This document shows positions 35,442-43,474 of a DNA stretch of 64,000 bases, in pieces. This DNA is from Leucobacter viscericola. GTDB taxonomy: Bacteria > Actinomycetota > Actinomycetes > Actinomycetales > Microbacteriaceae. A model generated the notes under the pieces. The model did no database searches, was not told where the DNA came from, and worked only from the letters and a program-made list of their open reading frames with translations. The stretch covers positions 1,860,001-1,924,000 of the forward strand of contig NZ_CP049863.1 of the NCBI RefSeq assembly GCF_011299575.1, written 5' to 3'. The position numbers and the translations under genes were made by a program. Numbering within the stretch: the first letter of the stretch is position 1; the number at the start of each line of letters is the position of its first letter.

Positions 35442-36788
35442 TTACAGCGTGATTGTTCCCCGTTTTTCGCTCTTTGTGCTTCGCAAGACAAAGTCGTAAT
35501 CCCCGGACACCCGAGTAACGATCATCCAGCCGGTCGAGACCCGCTGTTCGCCTCGCGGTTCATCTCCCACGCGGTTGTAGGTGAACCAGCACTTCCCGGA
35601 GTGCACGGCCGCATCAACGATGAGGGTTCCGTTGTCAATCGTCATGTTGAGTTCACAGTCGCCGTCGTCGGTGCGCACCGTCTGTGTCGCAGCTTTGCCC
35701 TGAGTCTCCGGCTGCACAGCAGTTGAGCCGTCCGCCGTCTGGCCCGACTGCGAAACGCTTGAGGCGTAGACCAGCCCCGCACCAGCCAGACTCGCGACGA
35801 GAAGGGCCCCGATCGCGATTGTTCCGGCTGATCCTAACGTCTGAAACATCCCGCCGACTGAGGCAACCTTGCCGGTCGAAGCGAGAGTCTCGAGCACTGT
35901 AGACGAGCGAGCTGCCGTCCCACCGGCGGTTGTGGTTGCTGCTTTCGTCGCCGATGATTCGGTCAGGGCGCTCGCTTTGCTGCTCCCGCCACCAAGCGCG
36001 AGCGTTGATCCTGCCACAACACCACCCACGAGCAATCCGAGCCCGAGGGCCTCCGGGCTCACCCGGCGAGACTGATGTTTGATCTCCGCCAGCGTCGCCT
36101 GGCACTCAACGCAGGTCAGAAGATGTATCTCCAGGCCGCTGCCCGGCACCGGTTCGCTTGCCGAGGTAGCAAGAGCTGTCAGGTCGGTTGCGTGTTCGCG
36201 GCAGTCCTTGCTGCTCCGACTGAGGGCTACCTGCTTCAGATACTCGTCGCGCAGGCCATTTTTGGCCCGATACAGCATTTTGTGCAGCGCCGGGGCCTCG
36301 GTGTCGAGCATGGTCGCAATCTGCGCCGGTTTGAGATTCTCGACGTAACGGAGCGTGACGAGATCGCGCCATTTTTTCGGCAGGGATCGAAGCGCCGGTT
36401 GCAACAGGCTCTCCTCGATGTGCGACACGTCGTCGTCTACGGCAAGCTGCCTGCCGCCGTCCTCGGTGGCCTCGTCAAGGCTGGGCCCAGTTTCACGGTC
36501 GCGAAAATACTTGGCGCTCTCACGCACGACGGCGCTGCGCAGATAACCGTAGAAGTTTGAGGTCGGACCGCTTCCGCGTCGAATGATTTCGAGTACGTTT
36601 AAGAACGCCTCGCCCACGCAGTCTTCTGCGATCTCCATAGAGGGGAGCTTGGTTGCAACCCCGCGCAGCAGCTTGAGATAGTACCTGCGGTACAGCTCTG
36701 CCGCCGCTTGTTCGTCGCCGTTGCGATAGGCGTCCGTCAATTCGGCGTCGCTTTGACTGTCTCGTGCAGCCAATCTGTCATCGACCAT
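35442..36788 (-). CDS. Sigma fusion 2: ECF-like sigma factor, zinc-finger anti-sigma, membrane segments, Cys-paired domain
   Basis: The 448-residue product has sigma region 2 (MEIAEDCVGEAFLNVLEIIR) and region 4 (SLPKKWRDLVTLRYVENLKP), then a zinc-finger HLLTCVEC near residue 220. Hydrophobic segments lie near 238-262 and 318-340, separated by a Ser/Thr/Ala linker. The C-terminal 100 residues contain two cysteines (DDGDCELN and SGKCWFTYN) likely to be disulfide-bonded, and finish in Ig-like strands. It shares the region-2 motif RRGSGPT with the other two fusions. It lies downstream of the RCC1/SLH surface protein gene on the same strand, beyond a hairpin. A GGGGGGA ribosome site precedes the ATG. 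Confidence 0.88.
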   Translation of the reverse strand: MVDDRLAARDSQSDAELTDAYRNGDEQAAAELYRRYYLKLLRGVATKLPSMEIAEDCVGEAFLNVLEIIRRGSGPTSNFYGYLRSAVVRESAKYFRDRETGPSLDEATEDGGRQLAVDDDVSHIEESLLQPALRSLPKKWRDLVTLRYVENLKPAQIATMLDTEAPALHKMLYRAKNGLRDEYLKQVALSRSSKDCREHATDLTALATSASEPVPGSGLEIHLLTCVECQATLAEIKHQSRRVSPEALGLGLLVGGVVAGSTLALGGGSSKASALTESSATKAATTTAGGTAARSSTVLETLASTGKVASVGGMFQTLGSAGTIAIGALLVASLAGAGLVYASSVSQSGQTADGSTAVQPETQGKAATQTVRTDDGDCELNMTIDNGTLIVDAAVHSGKCWFTYNRVGDEPRGEQRVSTGWMIVTRVSGDYDFVLRSTKSEKRGTITL

Positions 36789-36858
36789 AAGAGCTTTCCC
36801 CCCGGAACCCCTTGCGATTCTTCGAATCTATCGCTTTTTACACTAAGAAAACATAGTT

Positions 36859-36889
36859 GTTGGGTGGGCCCCCGCGGAGCCCACCCAAC
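36859..36889 (-). terminator. Hairpin between the RCC1/SLH gene and sigma fusion 2
   Basis: Arms 36859-36869 and 36879-36889 (GTTGGGTGGGC and complement) form a perfect 11-bp stem 18 bases past the surface-protein stop. Confidence 0.8.
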
Positions 36890-36906
36890 CTTCCATTTCG
36901 CTACGG

Positions 36907-39738
36907 TTAGCCAGCGATCGTGAGTACGTACCTCACAGTTTCTTTCTCGCCATCCTGAGCAGTGACGGTCACGTCAAAGCTCAGCTGCTTCGCACCCGAG
37001 TTCGGGATCTTGACCTGGAGCTCGTTGTTGCTCCCCAGTGCCACAGTTCCCTCCTCCGGCTGAGTGAAGCTCGCTTCAGACAGCGCCTGCGGGTTCTGCA
37101 GAGTGGTGTCGCCGAGGGGTGTGAGGCTCAGAGTGTACCCGCGGCGTGTGTCAACCTTCACCGTCTGCACGGCGGGGTCAGTGGCCACCTCGGTGGTGTT
37201 CACCGCGGCCTTCTCAGTGGCACCCGTTGCGGCGGGAGCGTTGAGGCCCATCTGGAAGCGGTAGATGAATGCCGCCATCGCCTCGCGAGACAGCGAGTCC
37301 TTCGGCCAGTACTCCTTGCCAGCGGCAGTCTTGTTGCCGGTCGACAGCTTCGCATCCCACATCCAAGACACCTCGCGGTAGAACTTGTCGCTCGACTTCA
37401 TGTCGGCAAACGGAGACACCTTCGGAGCCTTGTAGCTTGCAACCTTCTTGTCGGTTGTGCCCTGCAGACGGAAGATGAACGCTGCCATCGCCTCACGTGA
37501 GAGTGAGTCCTTCGGCTTGTAGACCGGCTTTGCGCCAGGCCTTGTCCAACCGGTGGACAGCTTCGCGTCGTGCATCCACGAGATCTCGCGGTAGAACGGA
37601 TCGCCAGGCTTCACGTCGGCAAACGGCGAGACCTTGGGTGCCACATAGCTCTTCGGAGCCTTCATGCGGAAGATGAACGCAGCCATCGCCTCACGTGAAA
37701 GCTGATCCTTCGGCTTGTAGAGCGGCTTGCCCGCGGGCTGCCTCCAACCCGTCGAGTAACCCATGCAGTGCATCCAGTCGATCTCTTTGTAGAACTTCTG
37801 GGTCAACGGTGCGTCTGCGAATACCGCCACCTTACGAGGCGTCGCGCAGGGCACGGGCGGCTTTACATCGCTCTTGGCCACCTGAATAGTCAGTGCCTGG
37901 GTTGCGTCGGGTTCGATCCCGTTCGACACCTTCACGGTGACCTTGTAGTTACCCGCAGCCGTCGGCGTACCGGTGATGAGACCGTTCGCGTTCATCGTCA
38001 CGCCAGCGGGCAGTGTGCCCGTCACCGTGAAGGTCGAGGGAACAGGATCACCGGTCGCGGTGACCTGGTGGCTGAGCTTCTTGCCGACCTCAACCTTTAC
38101 GAGGTCACTCGAGGTAATCTTCGGAGCCGTGCCCGCCTCAGGTGTCACCGGAGCAGAGGTAACGGTCGCTGCCTTGTAGTTCGGTGCTGCACCGGTCAGC
38201 TCAACGGTGATTGCCTTGCCCGCGTCAGCCGCGACAGGCGTGTAGGTCTTTGCGGTTGCGCCGGTGATTGCGACACCGTCGCGAAGCCACTGATACGAAA
38301 ACTGCACTGCCGGGTTCCAGTCGCCCGCAGCGGCCGAGGGCTCGGCGGTCAGCGTGCCTGTAACGATGGCGCGGCCGGCCACGGCAACTGAGCCGGTCAA
38401 CTGTGCGATCTCGATGGCGGTCGGCTCTGCGTGCGCTTCAAGTGCACCGGTGCCGACGTAGTAGCCCATTGCGAAGACCGAGCCGGACTCAGTAATCAGG
38501 GAGGTCAAGGCGCCACCGACGGCAACGTTTACAACGCGATCGCCAGGGATCATGCTCGGCACATCGGGCACCCGGAACGGCGTGAGCTGCTTGCTCGTAT
38601 CAATCGCACCGTTGCCGAGTCGACCATAGCGGGCGTAGCCCCAGGTGTAAACAATGCCGCTCGCGCTGAGCGCGACTTCACTGTACTGACCCGACTCGAT
38701 CTGAACGATCTTGTCGCCGGCCGGAAGTCCCGGGAAGTCGGTGACCTCTGCAGCAGACAAACCGAGTGCCGTTGAGCCAGTGCCTAGTTCACCGCTGGAG
38801 CTGCTGCCCCACGAGAACACGCGACCCGACTGGGTGAGGGCAAACATGGTTGCTGAGTGGCCAACCAACTGCACCACGGGATCGCCAGCGGGAAGGCCCG
38901 CGGGAGAAACTGCGTCCCATGAATTACCGGTGCCACCGTTGCCAAGCTGGCCCCAGTTGCCGACGCCCCAGATGTATACCTTGCCGAGGCTGGTCAGCAC
39001 CATAGTGTTGCCAAGCGTGGCTTCGACGTGCACAATTTTCTCACCGGCGGCGAGCGGCACGTGAGAGGTCACGTTGACCGGGCTGTTCTGCGTGGTTTGG
39101 TTATTGGTACCAAGTACTCCGTTTGATCCGGAGCCCCAGGTAAAGAGCTGGCCAGTCTCACTGATTGCAGCGGAGTGCATGTTGCCCGACGTAAGCTGAA
39201 CGATTTTGTCGCCCGCGGGAAGGCCAGGAAAGCTGGTTACCTCAACAGGCACCAGGGATCCTCCGTTTGGAGTCGCGCGGCCCCAGGTGAAGACGCGGCC
39301 AGTCTCGGTGACAGCGAGGCTGCCCATGGTGCCGCTCGCAACACTTGCTACCTTGTCGCCGCTAGCGAGGGGAGGAAGGTTTGTGAGCAGAGTCGGGGTG
39401 TAGAGACGTGAGGTATCGCCAGTTCCCAGGCCGCCCTCATCGTTGAAACCCCAGCGATAGATGTTGCCGGAATCGTCGAGCAGCGAGATTTGCTCGTTTG
39501 AGCTGGCTTGTGAGACAAACCGGGGGCTCGCAAACGTCTCGACGTCTGCCTGGGCCGGGAGCGTCGTCACAGTGACAGCGGCACCGGCAACGACGGCGGT
39601 CGCAACGAATGCGGCGGAAGCACGTTTCAGTGCTGAAAGAAAGTGATTTCTGGAGCGCGGTCGAACGTTCTGGCGTTGGCCGTGTTTCAAAATGAAGCGG
39701 TTCCTTCTGTTGATTTTTTGTAATGAAAGATCAGACAA
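36907..39738 (-). CDS. Secreted RCC1-repeat, Ig and SLH-like surface protein
   Basis: A GGAGGT ribosome site sits four bases before an in-frame TTG at 39738, giving 943 residues; an ATG at 39750 overlaps that site. The signal peptide ends TLPAQA. Residues about 75-440 hold RCC1 propeller blades (IYRWGFNDEGGLGTGD, VFSWGSSSSGELGTG, VYTWGYARYGRLGNG). An Ig domain (SYQWLRDGVAITGAT) and a putative-Ig domain (GLITGTPTAAGNYKVTV) follow. Three SLH-like repeats at about 635-830 each contain FYKE/FYRE, STG and LSREAMAAFI. A cadherin-like domain closes the protein. It is probably held on the wall through the SLH-like repeats. No sortase signal is present. Sigma fusion 2 lies downstream. Confidence 0.9.
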   Translation of the reverse strand: MSDLSLQKINRRNRFILKHGQRQNVRPRSRNHFLSALKRASAAFVATAVVAGAAVTVTTLPAQADVETFASPRFVSQASSNEQISLLDDSGNIYRWGFNDEGGLGTGDTSRLYTPTLLTNLPPLASGDKVASVASGTMGSLAVTETGRVFTWGRATPNGGSLVPVEVTSFPGLPAGDKIVQLTSGNMHSAAISETGQLFTWGSGSNGVLGTNNQTTQNSPVNVTSHVPLAAGEKIVHVEATLGNTMVLTSLGKVYIWGVGNWGQLGNGGTGNSWDAVSPAGLPAGDPVVQLVGHSATMFALTQSGRVFSWGSSSSGELGTGSTALGLSAAEVTDFPGLPAGDKIVQIESGQYSEVALSASGIVYTWGYARYGRLGNGAIDTSKQLTPFRVPDVPSMIPGDRVVNVAVGGALTSLITESGSVFAMGYYVGTGALEAHAEPTAIEIAQLTGSVAVAGRAIVTGTLTAEPSAAAGDWNPAVQFSYQWLRDGVAITGATAKTYTPVAADAGKAITVELTGAAPNYKAATVTSAPVTPEAGTAPKITSSDLVKVEVGKKLSHQVTATGDPVPSTFTVTGTLPAGVTMNANGLITGTPTAAGNYKVTVKVSNGIEPDATQALTIQVAKSDVKPPVPCATPRKVAVFADAPLTQKFYKEIDWMHCMGYSTGWRQPAGKPLYKPKDQLSREAMAAFIFRMKAPKSYVAPKVSPFADVKPGDPFYREISWMHDAKLSTGWTRPGAKPVYKPKDSLSREAMAAFIFRLQGTTDKKVASYKAPKVSPFADMKSSDKFYREVSWMWDAKLSTGNKTAAGKEYWPKDSLSREAMAAFIYRFQMGLNAPAATGATEKAAVNTTEVATDPAVQTVKVDTRRGYTLSLTPLGDTTLQNPQALSEASFTQPEEGTVALGSNNELQVKIPNSGAKQLSFDVTVTAQDGEKETVRYVLTIAG

Positions 39739-39811
39739 TGTGACCTCCATCTCTATTTAGTGTGAGTTGTGAACTGTGGGATTTCCCCCGAGAACCTAGG
39801 GAAAGTGCTGG

Positions 39812-39876
39812 GTGCGGCGCCCAGTGGGGGGATCTCCTCTGCACGGGGTTACTTTTCGCAGAGCTGAGCGCCGCAC
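39812..39876. promoter_or_regulatory. Nested hairpin in the divergent region upstream of the RCC1/SLH gene
   Basis: Outer arms 39812-39824 and 39864-39876 pair at 12 of 13 positions (GTGCGGCGC core). Inner arms CTCTGC 39837-39842 and GCAGAG 39858-39863 sit against the right outer arm, leaving a 12-base left bulge. It lies about 75 bases upstream of the RCC1/SLH start and could be a structured leader of either divergent transcript. Confidence 0.5.
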
Positions 39877-39949
39877 TTATAGAGATGTGAGCGGAGGCGA
39901 AATCTCTCTCTCACAATCGAAAAACTTTTCACTGTCATATGCTGATCGC

Positions 39950-40513
39950 GTGGACTACTTCTCTTCTCCGCAGTTCTTGCAGCACAGACAACGCCTTGCT
40001 GAGCAGGTGGATGCTCTGCCGGTCGCTGAGTCCGTGCCGGGATGGAGCTACCGAGCGCTCACGGTTGGCAACGCGGAGTATCTGGGATTCACCCACACAA
40101 GCGACATCCTGCTTCTTGTATCCAGCGACGAGAAGTCGCTCATTGATACGCGTGACGGGTCGATTCTCGCTCGCCGCCCAGTTGAGGAGGGGGACATCGA
40201 CGAATCGTCACTCACCTGCCGCGGTTTCGATGTGCTCGAGGGGCACCGGGTGCAGGTCGCTGGCCTCGCCGGCGGCGGGTTGCCGACGGGCACCCCTCGG
40301 GGTGAATCAGTCGAAATGGCCTGGCCCAGCTGGCCCGCGGGGCATCTCGTGTTTAACCCTCCCTGGCAGCGATATCTGGTCCCCCAGCATTCACAGGGCT
40401 GCACCATTGTACTTCGCGGATTCATTCGCCAGTTCGGTTTCTCTTGGTCCGGAAACACTCTCGTTGCACTCGATGAAGACCTCCACATCTGGACTCGCAA
40501 CACCGAAGACTAA
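39950..40513 (+). CDS. Hypothetical cytoplasmic protein
   Basis: The GTG at 39950 (before DYFSSPQF) gives 187 residues. The sequence is soluble, with GWSYRALTVGNAEYLGFTHT and PPWQRYLVPQHSQGC as its most distinctive segments. I do not recognise a family. The in-frame region 39812-39949 has poor codon character and contains the nested hairpin, so it is not included. It lies 10 bases upstream of a DUF6572 gene, and the pair may act together. Confidence 0.55.
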   Translation: MDYFSSPQFLQHRQRLAEQVDALPVAESVPGWSYRALTVGNAEYLGFTHTSDILLLVSSDEKSLIDTRDGSILARRPVEEGDIDESSLTCRGFDVLEGHRVQVAGLAGGGLPTGTPRGESVEMAWPSWPAGHLVFNPPWQRYLVPQHSQGCTIVLRGFIRQFGFSWSGNTLVALDEDLHIWTRNTED

Positions 40514-40523
40514 ACTTGCCCGC

Positions 40524-40847
40524 ATGAGCGTGGCTGAACCAGATGTGATTGATGGTGCTGGGATCGGCTCGCAAGGCGAACTGCGACTGTTGATCACCGA
40601 TCACTTGCCCTGGGACGGCTTTGAAGATTTTGAATACGAGCACCTAGAGCTCCTGCAGAACAAGATCAATGCCTACCTCGGTTACATCGAGTCCCGTCAA
40701 TTTGAGCAGAATTTCCCCGAACGACACTTCGAGCGATTTGTGATCGAGGTCGCATTCCAGCACGAGCCAACTGCGGCCTGCACCAAATTTCTTGCGGTTG
40801 CGAGAGAAACAGCCCGGGCGCTGAACACAACCATTGAGCGTTCATGA
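40524..40847 (+). CDS. DUF6572 domain protein
   Basis: The ATG at 40524 gives 107 residues. The start SVAEPDVIDGAGI and the segment LRLLITDHLPWD match the DUF6572 family, a small cytoplasmic protein family of unknown function. The remainder is helical (HLELLQNKINAYLGYIES). It probably forms an operon with the preceding hypothetical gene. Confidence 0.8.
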   Translation: MSVAEPDVIDGAGIGSQGELRLLITDHLPWDGFEDFEYEHLELLQNKINAYLGYIESRQFEQNFPERHFERFVIEVAFQHEPTAACTKFLAVARETARALNTTIERS

Positions 40848-40944
40848 CCGAAGGCCGCACTGACTCGCTCTGACCGATGCAGCCTCCGCCGGGTTTCCCC
40901 CTCAGCTGAGCGCGCATCTCAGCGGCTGGGTTCAAAATGGAGAC

Positions 40945-41532
40945 GTGAGTCATTCCATACAGGATTCTGAAGCGTTCCAGAGCTTCGCAAAGCCCGAGTT
41001 TTGGGCGTCGCGCGCGCTGATAGGAAAGTACTTCCGAACCCGAACGATCCCCTCGGCACGCTTCAACGTGATCCTCGCCGCTACGCTGTGGGCGGTCTTG
41101 ATCATCGGGCTCCTCTGGGATGCGGTGATCGGACTTGCCGTGCTCGCGCTGTTTCTGATCCTGTGCCAATCCATAACGATGGTTTCAAGAGTGTGGCTGC
41201 TGAGTCGAGAACAACGGTCATGGGAGGCTGACACGGTTGCATACTCAATCAGCGCAACCGAGTACGTCGAGACACACCCAGCACGTCCGGGTGAGTCCTC
41301 TACGCTCCTTCAAGCCCCTTGGGCACAAGCTGTCGGCTACACAACGGTTGGACACCTGGCACTCGTGAGGTTTACGACGTTCGTCACCGTGGTTCCCATC
41401 ACCCGCTTCAACGCGCCCGCGACACAGCTTGAGGCGTTTCTGAGCAGTCTTATGCCACACGTCTCAGTCGCCGAGCTGCGGCAGCTGCCCAACGTTGGTG
41501 GCACTCCGCCGGCGCAACAACCCCTCTCGTAG
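40945..41532 (+). CDS. YcxB-like two-helix membrane protein
   Basis: The GTG at 40945, preceded by ATGGAGAC, gives 195 residues. Two adjacent membrane helices lie at about residues 40-80 (FNVILAATLWAVLIIGLLWD and GLAVLALFLILCQSITMV). A C-terminal PH-like cytoplasmic part (TLLQAPWAQAVGYTTVGHLA, then FVTVVPITRFN) follows, the usual layout of YcxB-like proteins. The function is unknown. Confidence 0.75.
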   Translation: MSHSIQDSEAFQSFAKPEFWASRALIGKYFRTRTIPSARFNVILAATLWAVLIIGLLWDAVIGLAVLALFLILCQSITMVSRVWLLSREQRSWEADTVAYSISATEYVETHPARPGESSTLLQAPWAQAVGYTTVGHLALVRFTTFVTVVPITRFNAPATQLEAFLSSLMPHVSVAELRQLPNVGGTPPAQQPLS

Positions 41533-41550
41533 CACCTCGCTCAACAGCAA

Positions 41551-41585
41551 CAGGCCCGGCCGACAAGTGAAGTCAACCGGGCCTG
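41551..41585. terminator. Hairpin between convergent YcxB-like and pxpC genes
   Basis: Arms CAGGCCCGG 41551-41559 and CCGGGCCTG 41577-41585 are a perfect 9-bp stem with a 17-base loop between two convergent gene ends. Confidence 0.75.
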
Positions 41586-41610
41586 CCGTGTTATGCCATA
41601 GCCGTCAGCA

Positions 41611-42591
41611 CTACGACCAGACCCGCTCGAATCGCGCACGACGCTCCGCGCGTGCCTGAAGCGCTTCCTCCATGGTCACGGGCACAAAACGCACCTTCGT
41701 GCCGGGTGCCATGCGGGCGAAGAGGTCCATGTCCGCGCTGATCACGGTGGCCGCCTGCGCGTAGCCTCCACCCGAGACCGCGTCGCAGTGCAGCACGATG
41801 GGCTGCGTGCCGCCGGGAATCTGGATCGAGCCAACGGGGTAGCCCGCGTCGGTGATGTTCGAGGGATCCTGCCCCGCACCAAACGGCTGCTCCTCTTCTT
41901 TCCAGGGAGCACCCGGGCCATCGAAGCGCAGACCCATGCGGTCGGCGACCGGCGTCAGAGTCCACTCGGCCTCGGTGAGGTTGGTGAGACCCTCGGAGGT
42001 GAGCTTGTGATCGTACAGGCCGACCATGATGCGCACCGCAACCTCGCGGTCGTAGCTGGGCAGCAGGTCTTCTGGGATCGTCTCGAGAACGGGCAGCGCC
42101 CCGGCGAGCGGACGCCCCACCGGCAGCACGTCACCGATCTGCAGCGCGCGGCCCTCAAAGCCACCCATCTTGCCGATGGGGTAGGTCGAGCGGGATCCGA
42201 GAACCTCTGGCACGTCGATACCACCGGCGACGGCGATGAAGAACTTGGTGCCACCCTTGATCACGCCAAAAGAGAGTTCGTCGCCAGCGGCGAGCGCGAT
42301 CCTGGAGTTCTGCGCGACCGGAGCCCCGTTGACGAGCACGTCAACCGGGGCTCCCGTGACCGCGATAACCACAGCTGCATCGGTCTTCAACTTTGGTCCG
42401 AGATAGGTGCACTCAAGCACGGCTTCGGCCTCGGTGTTGCCCACGAGCCGGTTGCCGAGAGCGGCGGCGTACTGATCCATCGCGCCGCCCTGCGGAATGC
42501 CGAAGCGGTAGTAGCCGAAGCGTCCGCGATCCTGCACGGTCGTGGCGAGGCCGGGGGTGAGAATCTCAAGCGAAGCTTTTGTTTCAGGCAT
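41611..42591 (-). CDS. pxpC: 5-oxoprolinase subunit PxpC / biotin-dependent carboxyltransferase-like (KipA family)
   Basis: The 326-residue product shows KipA/PxpC family segments: LATTVQDRGRFGYYRFGIPQ, GGAMDQYAAALGN and GFEGRALQIGDVLPVG. With PxpA and PxpB it forms the ATP-dependent 5-oxoprolinase known from E. coli. The same fold is the carboxyltransferase half of urea carboxylase, which matters here because biotin carboxylase and carrier protein genes are in the same operon. It overlaps pxpB by eight bases and ends the operon at a hairpin. Confidence 0.93.
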   Translation of the reverse strand: MPETKASLEILTPGLATTVQDRGRFGYYRFGIPQGGAMDQYAAALGNRLVGNTEAEAVLECTYLGPKLKTDAAVVIAVTGAPVDVLVNGAPVAQNSRIALAAGDELSFGVIKGGTKFFIAVAGGIDVPEVLGSRSTYPIGKMGGFEGRALQIGDVLPVGRPLAGALPVLETIPEDLLPSYDREVAVRIMVGLYDHKLTSEGLTNLTEAEWTLTPVADRMGLRFDGPGAPWKEEEQPFGAGQDPSNITDAGYPVGSIQIPGGTQPIVLHCDAVSGGGYAQAATVISADMDLFARMAPGTKVRFVPVTMEEALQARAERRARFERVWS

Positions 42592-43474
42592 CTAGCGCCT
42601 CCAAGAGTGAGCGGTTGTAGGCATCGGGATCGGCGAGCGCCTCGGCGAGGCTGAAGCGCACGGGGGCCTGCTTGTAGCGGTAGGTGCCCGCCTCGACCTC
42701 GGCCTGGATCGCCTTGTACTCGGCCTCATCGACCGGGCGGTACTTGACGATGTCGCCCGTGCGAAACAGCACCATGAAGTCGGCGAAGTCGGCGAGCTTT
42801 TGCTCAGGGTCAAAGATCGGTGCCGGCGCGATACCGAGCATCTGGTAGCCACCGGCACCACGCACCGAGTAGTGCGCGGTGAAGCAGCCACCGATACCGA
42901 CCGTCAGCGGTGGCGTATCGGTGCGCGGGCTCAGGTACTTCGGCACCTCGAGCTGGCGCTCGCGCGGGGTGAGCTGGAACAGGAAGGGCAGACCCGCAAC
43001 GAAGCCGACCATCGAGACAAGCCAGGGCGTCTCGTGGTGACGGCGAATGAACTCCTCCGCATTGGCGAGGCCGTTCACCTCGGCGCTGTAGTCGAGGTCG
43101 GTGCCCTCGGGGCGCTGGTGGTAGCCCTCGCGGAACCGCTGCTCAGTCTCGCTCGTGAAGGGATCGTCGTACCAGACCGGCACCTCAATGATGCGGGTCT
43201 GCAGCTCCTGCACCGCGGCCTTCTTCACCTCGGCCTCAAGCTCGCGCACGATGCGCTCGAGCTCGCCGTGGCTCAAGACGTCAGGATCAAAGCGCACCAG
43301 CAGCGAAGCGTTGGCGGGGCAGATGTCGACGACACCGTCAAGTGCCCGATCCTCAAGCCCCGCGGCCATCGCGTTGGCCACGAAGTTTGCCTCGAGCGAC
43401 ATGTCGGGTGCGATCTCGACGAGCAGAAACTCGTCACCGCCCCAGCTGTAGCGGGCGTGTTCTGAGAGGGTCAT
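42584..43474 (-). CDS. pxpB: 5-oxoprolinase subunit PxpB (KipI family)
   Basis: The 296-residue product carries KipI/PxpB signatures: PANASLLVRFDPD, PVWYDD, PWLVSMVGFVAGLPFL and GVGGCFTA-like GIGGCFTAHYSVRGAGGYQM. It is longer than the roughly 220 residues of E. coli PxpB, with an extra segment around residues 100-150. It partners PxpC in binding the substrate. It overlaps both accC (four bases) and pxpC (eight bases), indicating coupled translation. Confidence 0.93.
   Translation of the reverse strand: MTLSEHARYSWGGDEFLLVEIAPDMSLEANFVANAMAAGLEDRALDGVVDICPANASLLVRFDPDVLSHGELERIVRELEAEVKKAAVQELQTRIIEVPVWYDDPFTSETEQRFREGYHQRPEGTDLDYSAEVNGLANAEEFIRRHHETPWLVSMVGFVAGLPFLFQLTPRERQLEVPKYLSPRTDTPPLTVGIGGCFTAHYSVRGAGGYQMLGIAPAPIFDPEQKLADFADFMVLFRTGDIVKYRPVDEAEYKAIQAEVEAGTYRYKQAPVRFSLAEALADPDAYNRSLLEALDA

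Noticed and set aside
39812..39949. N-terminal extension of the hypothetical gene at 39950
   Set aside because: The segment contains the nested hairpin and has non-coding character. No ribosome site supports the upstream start.
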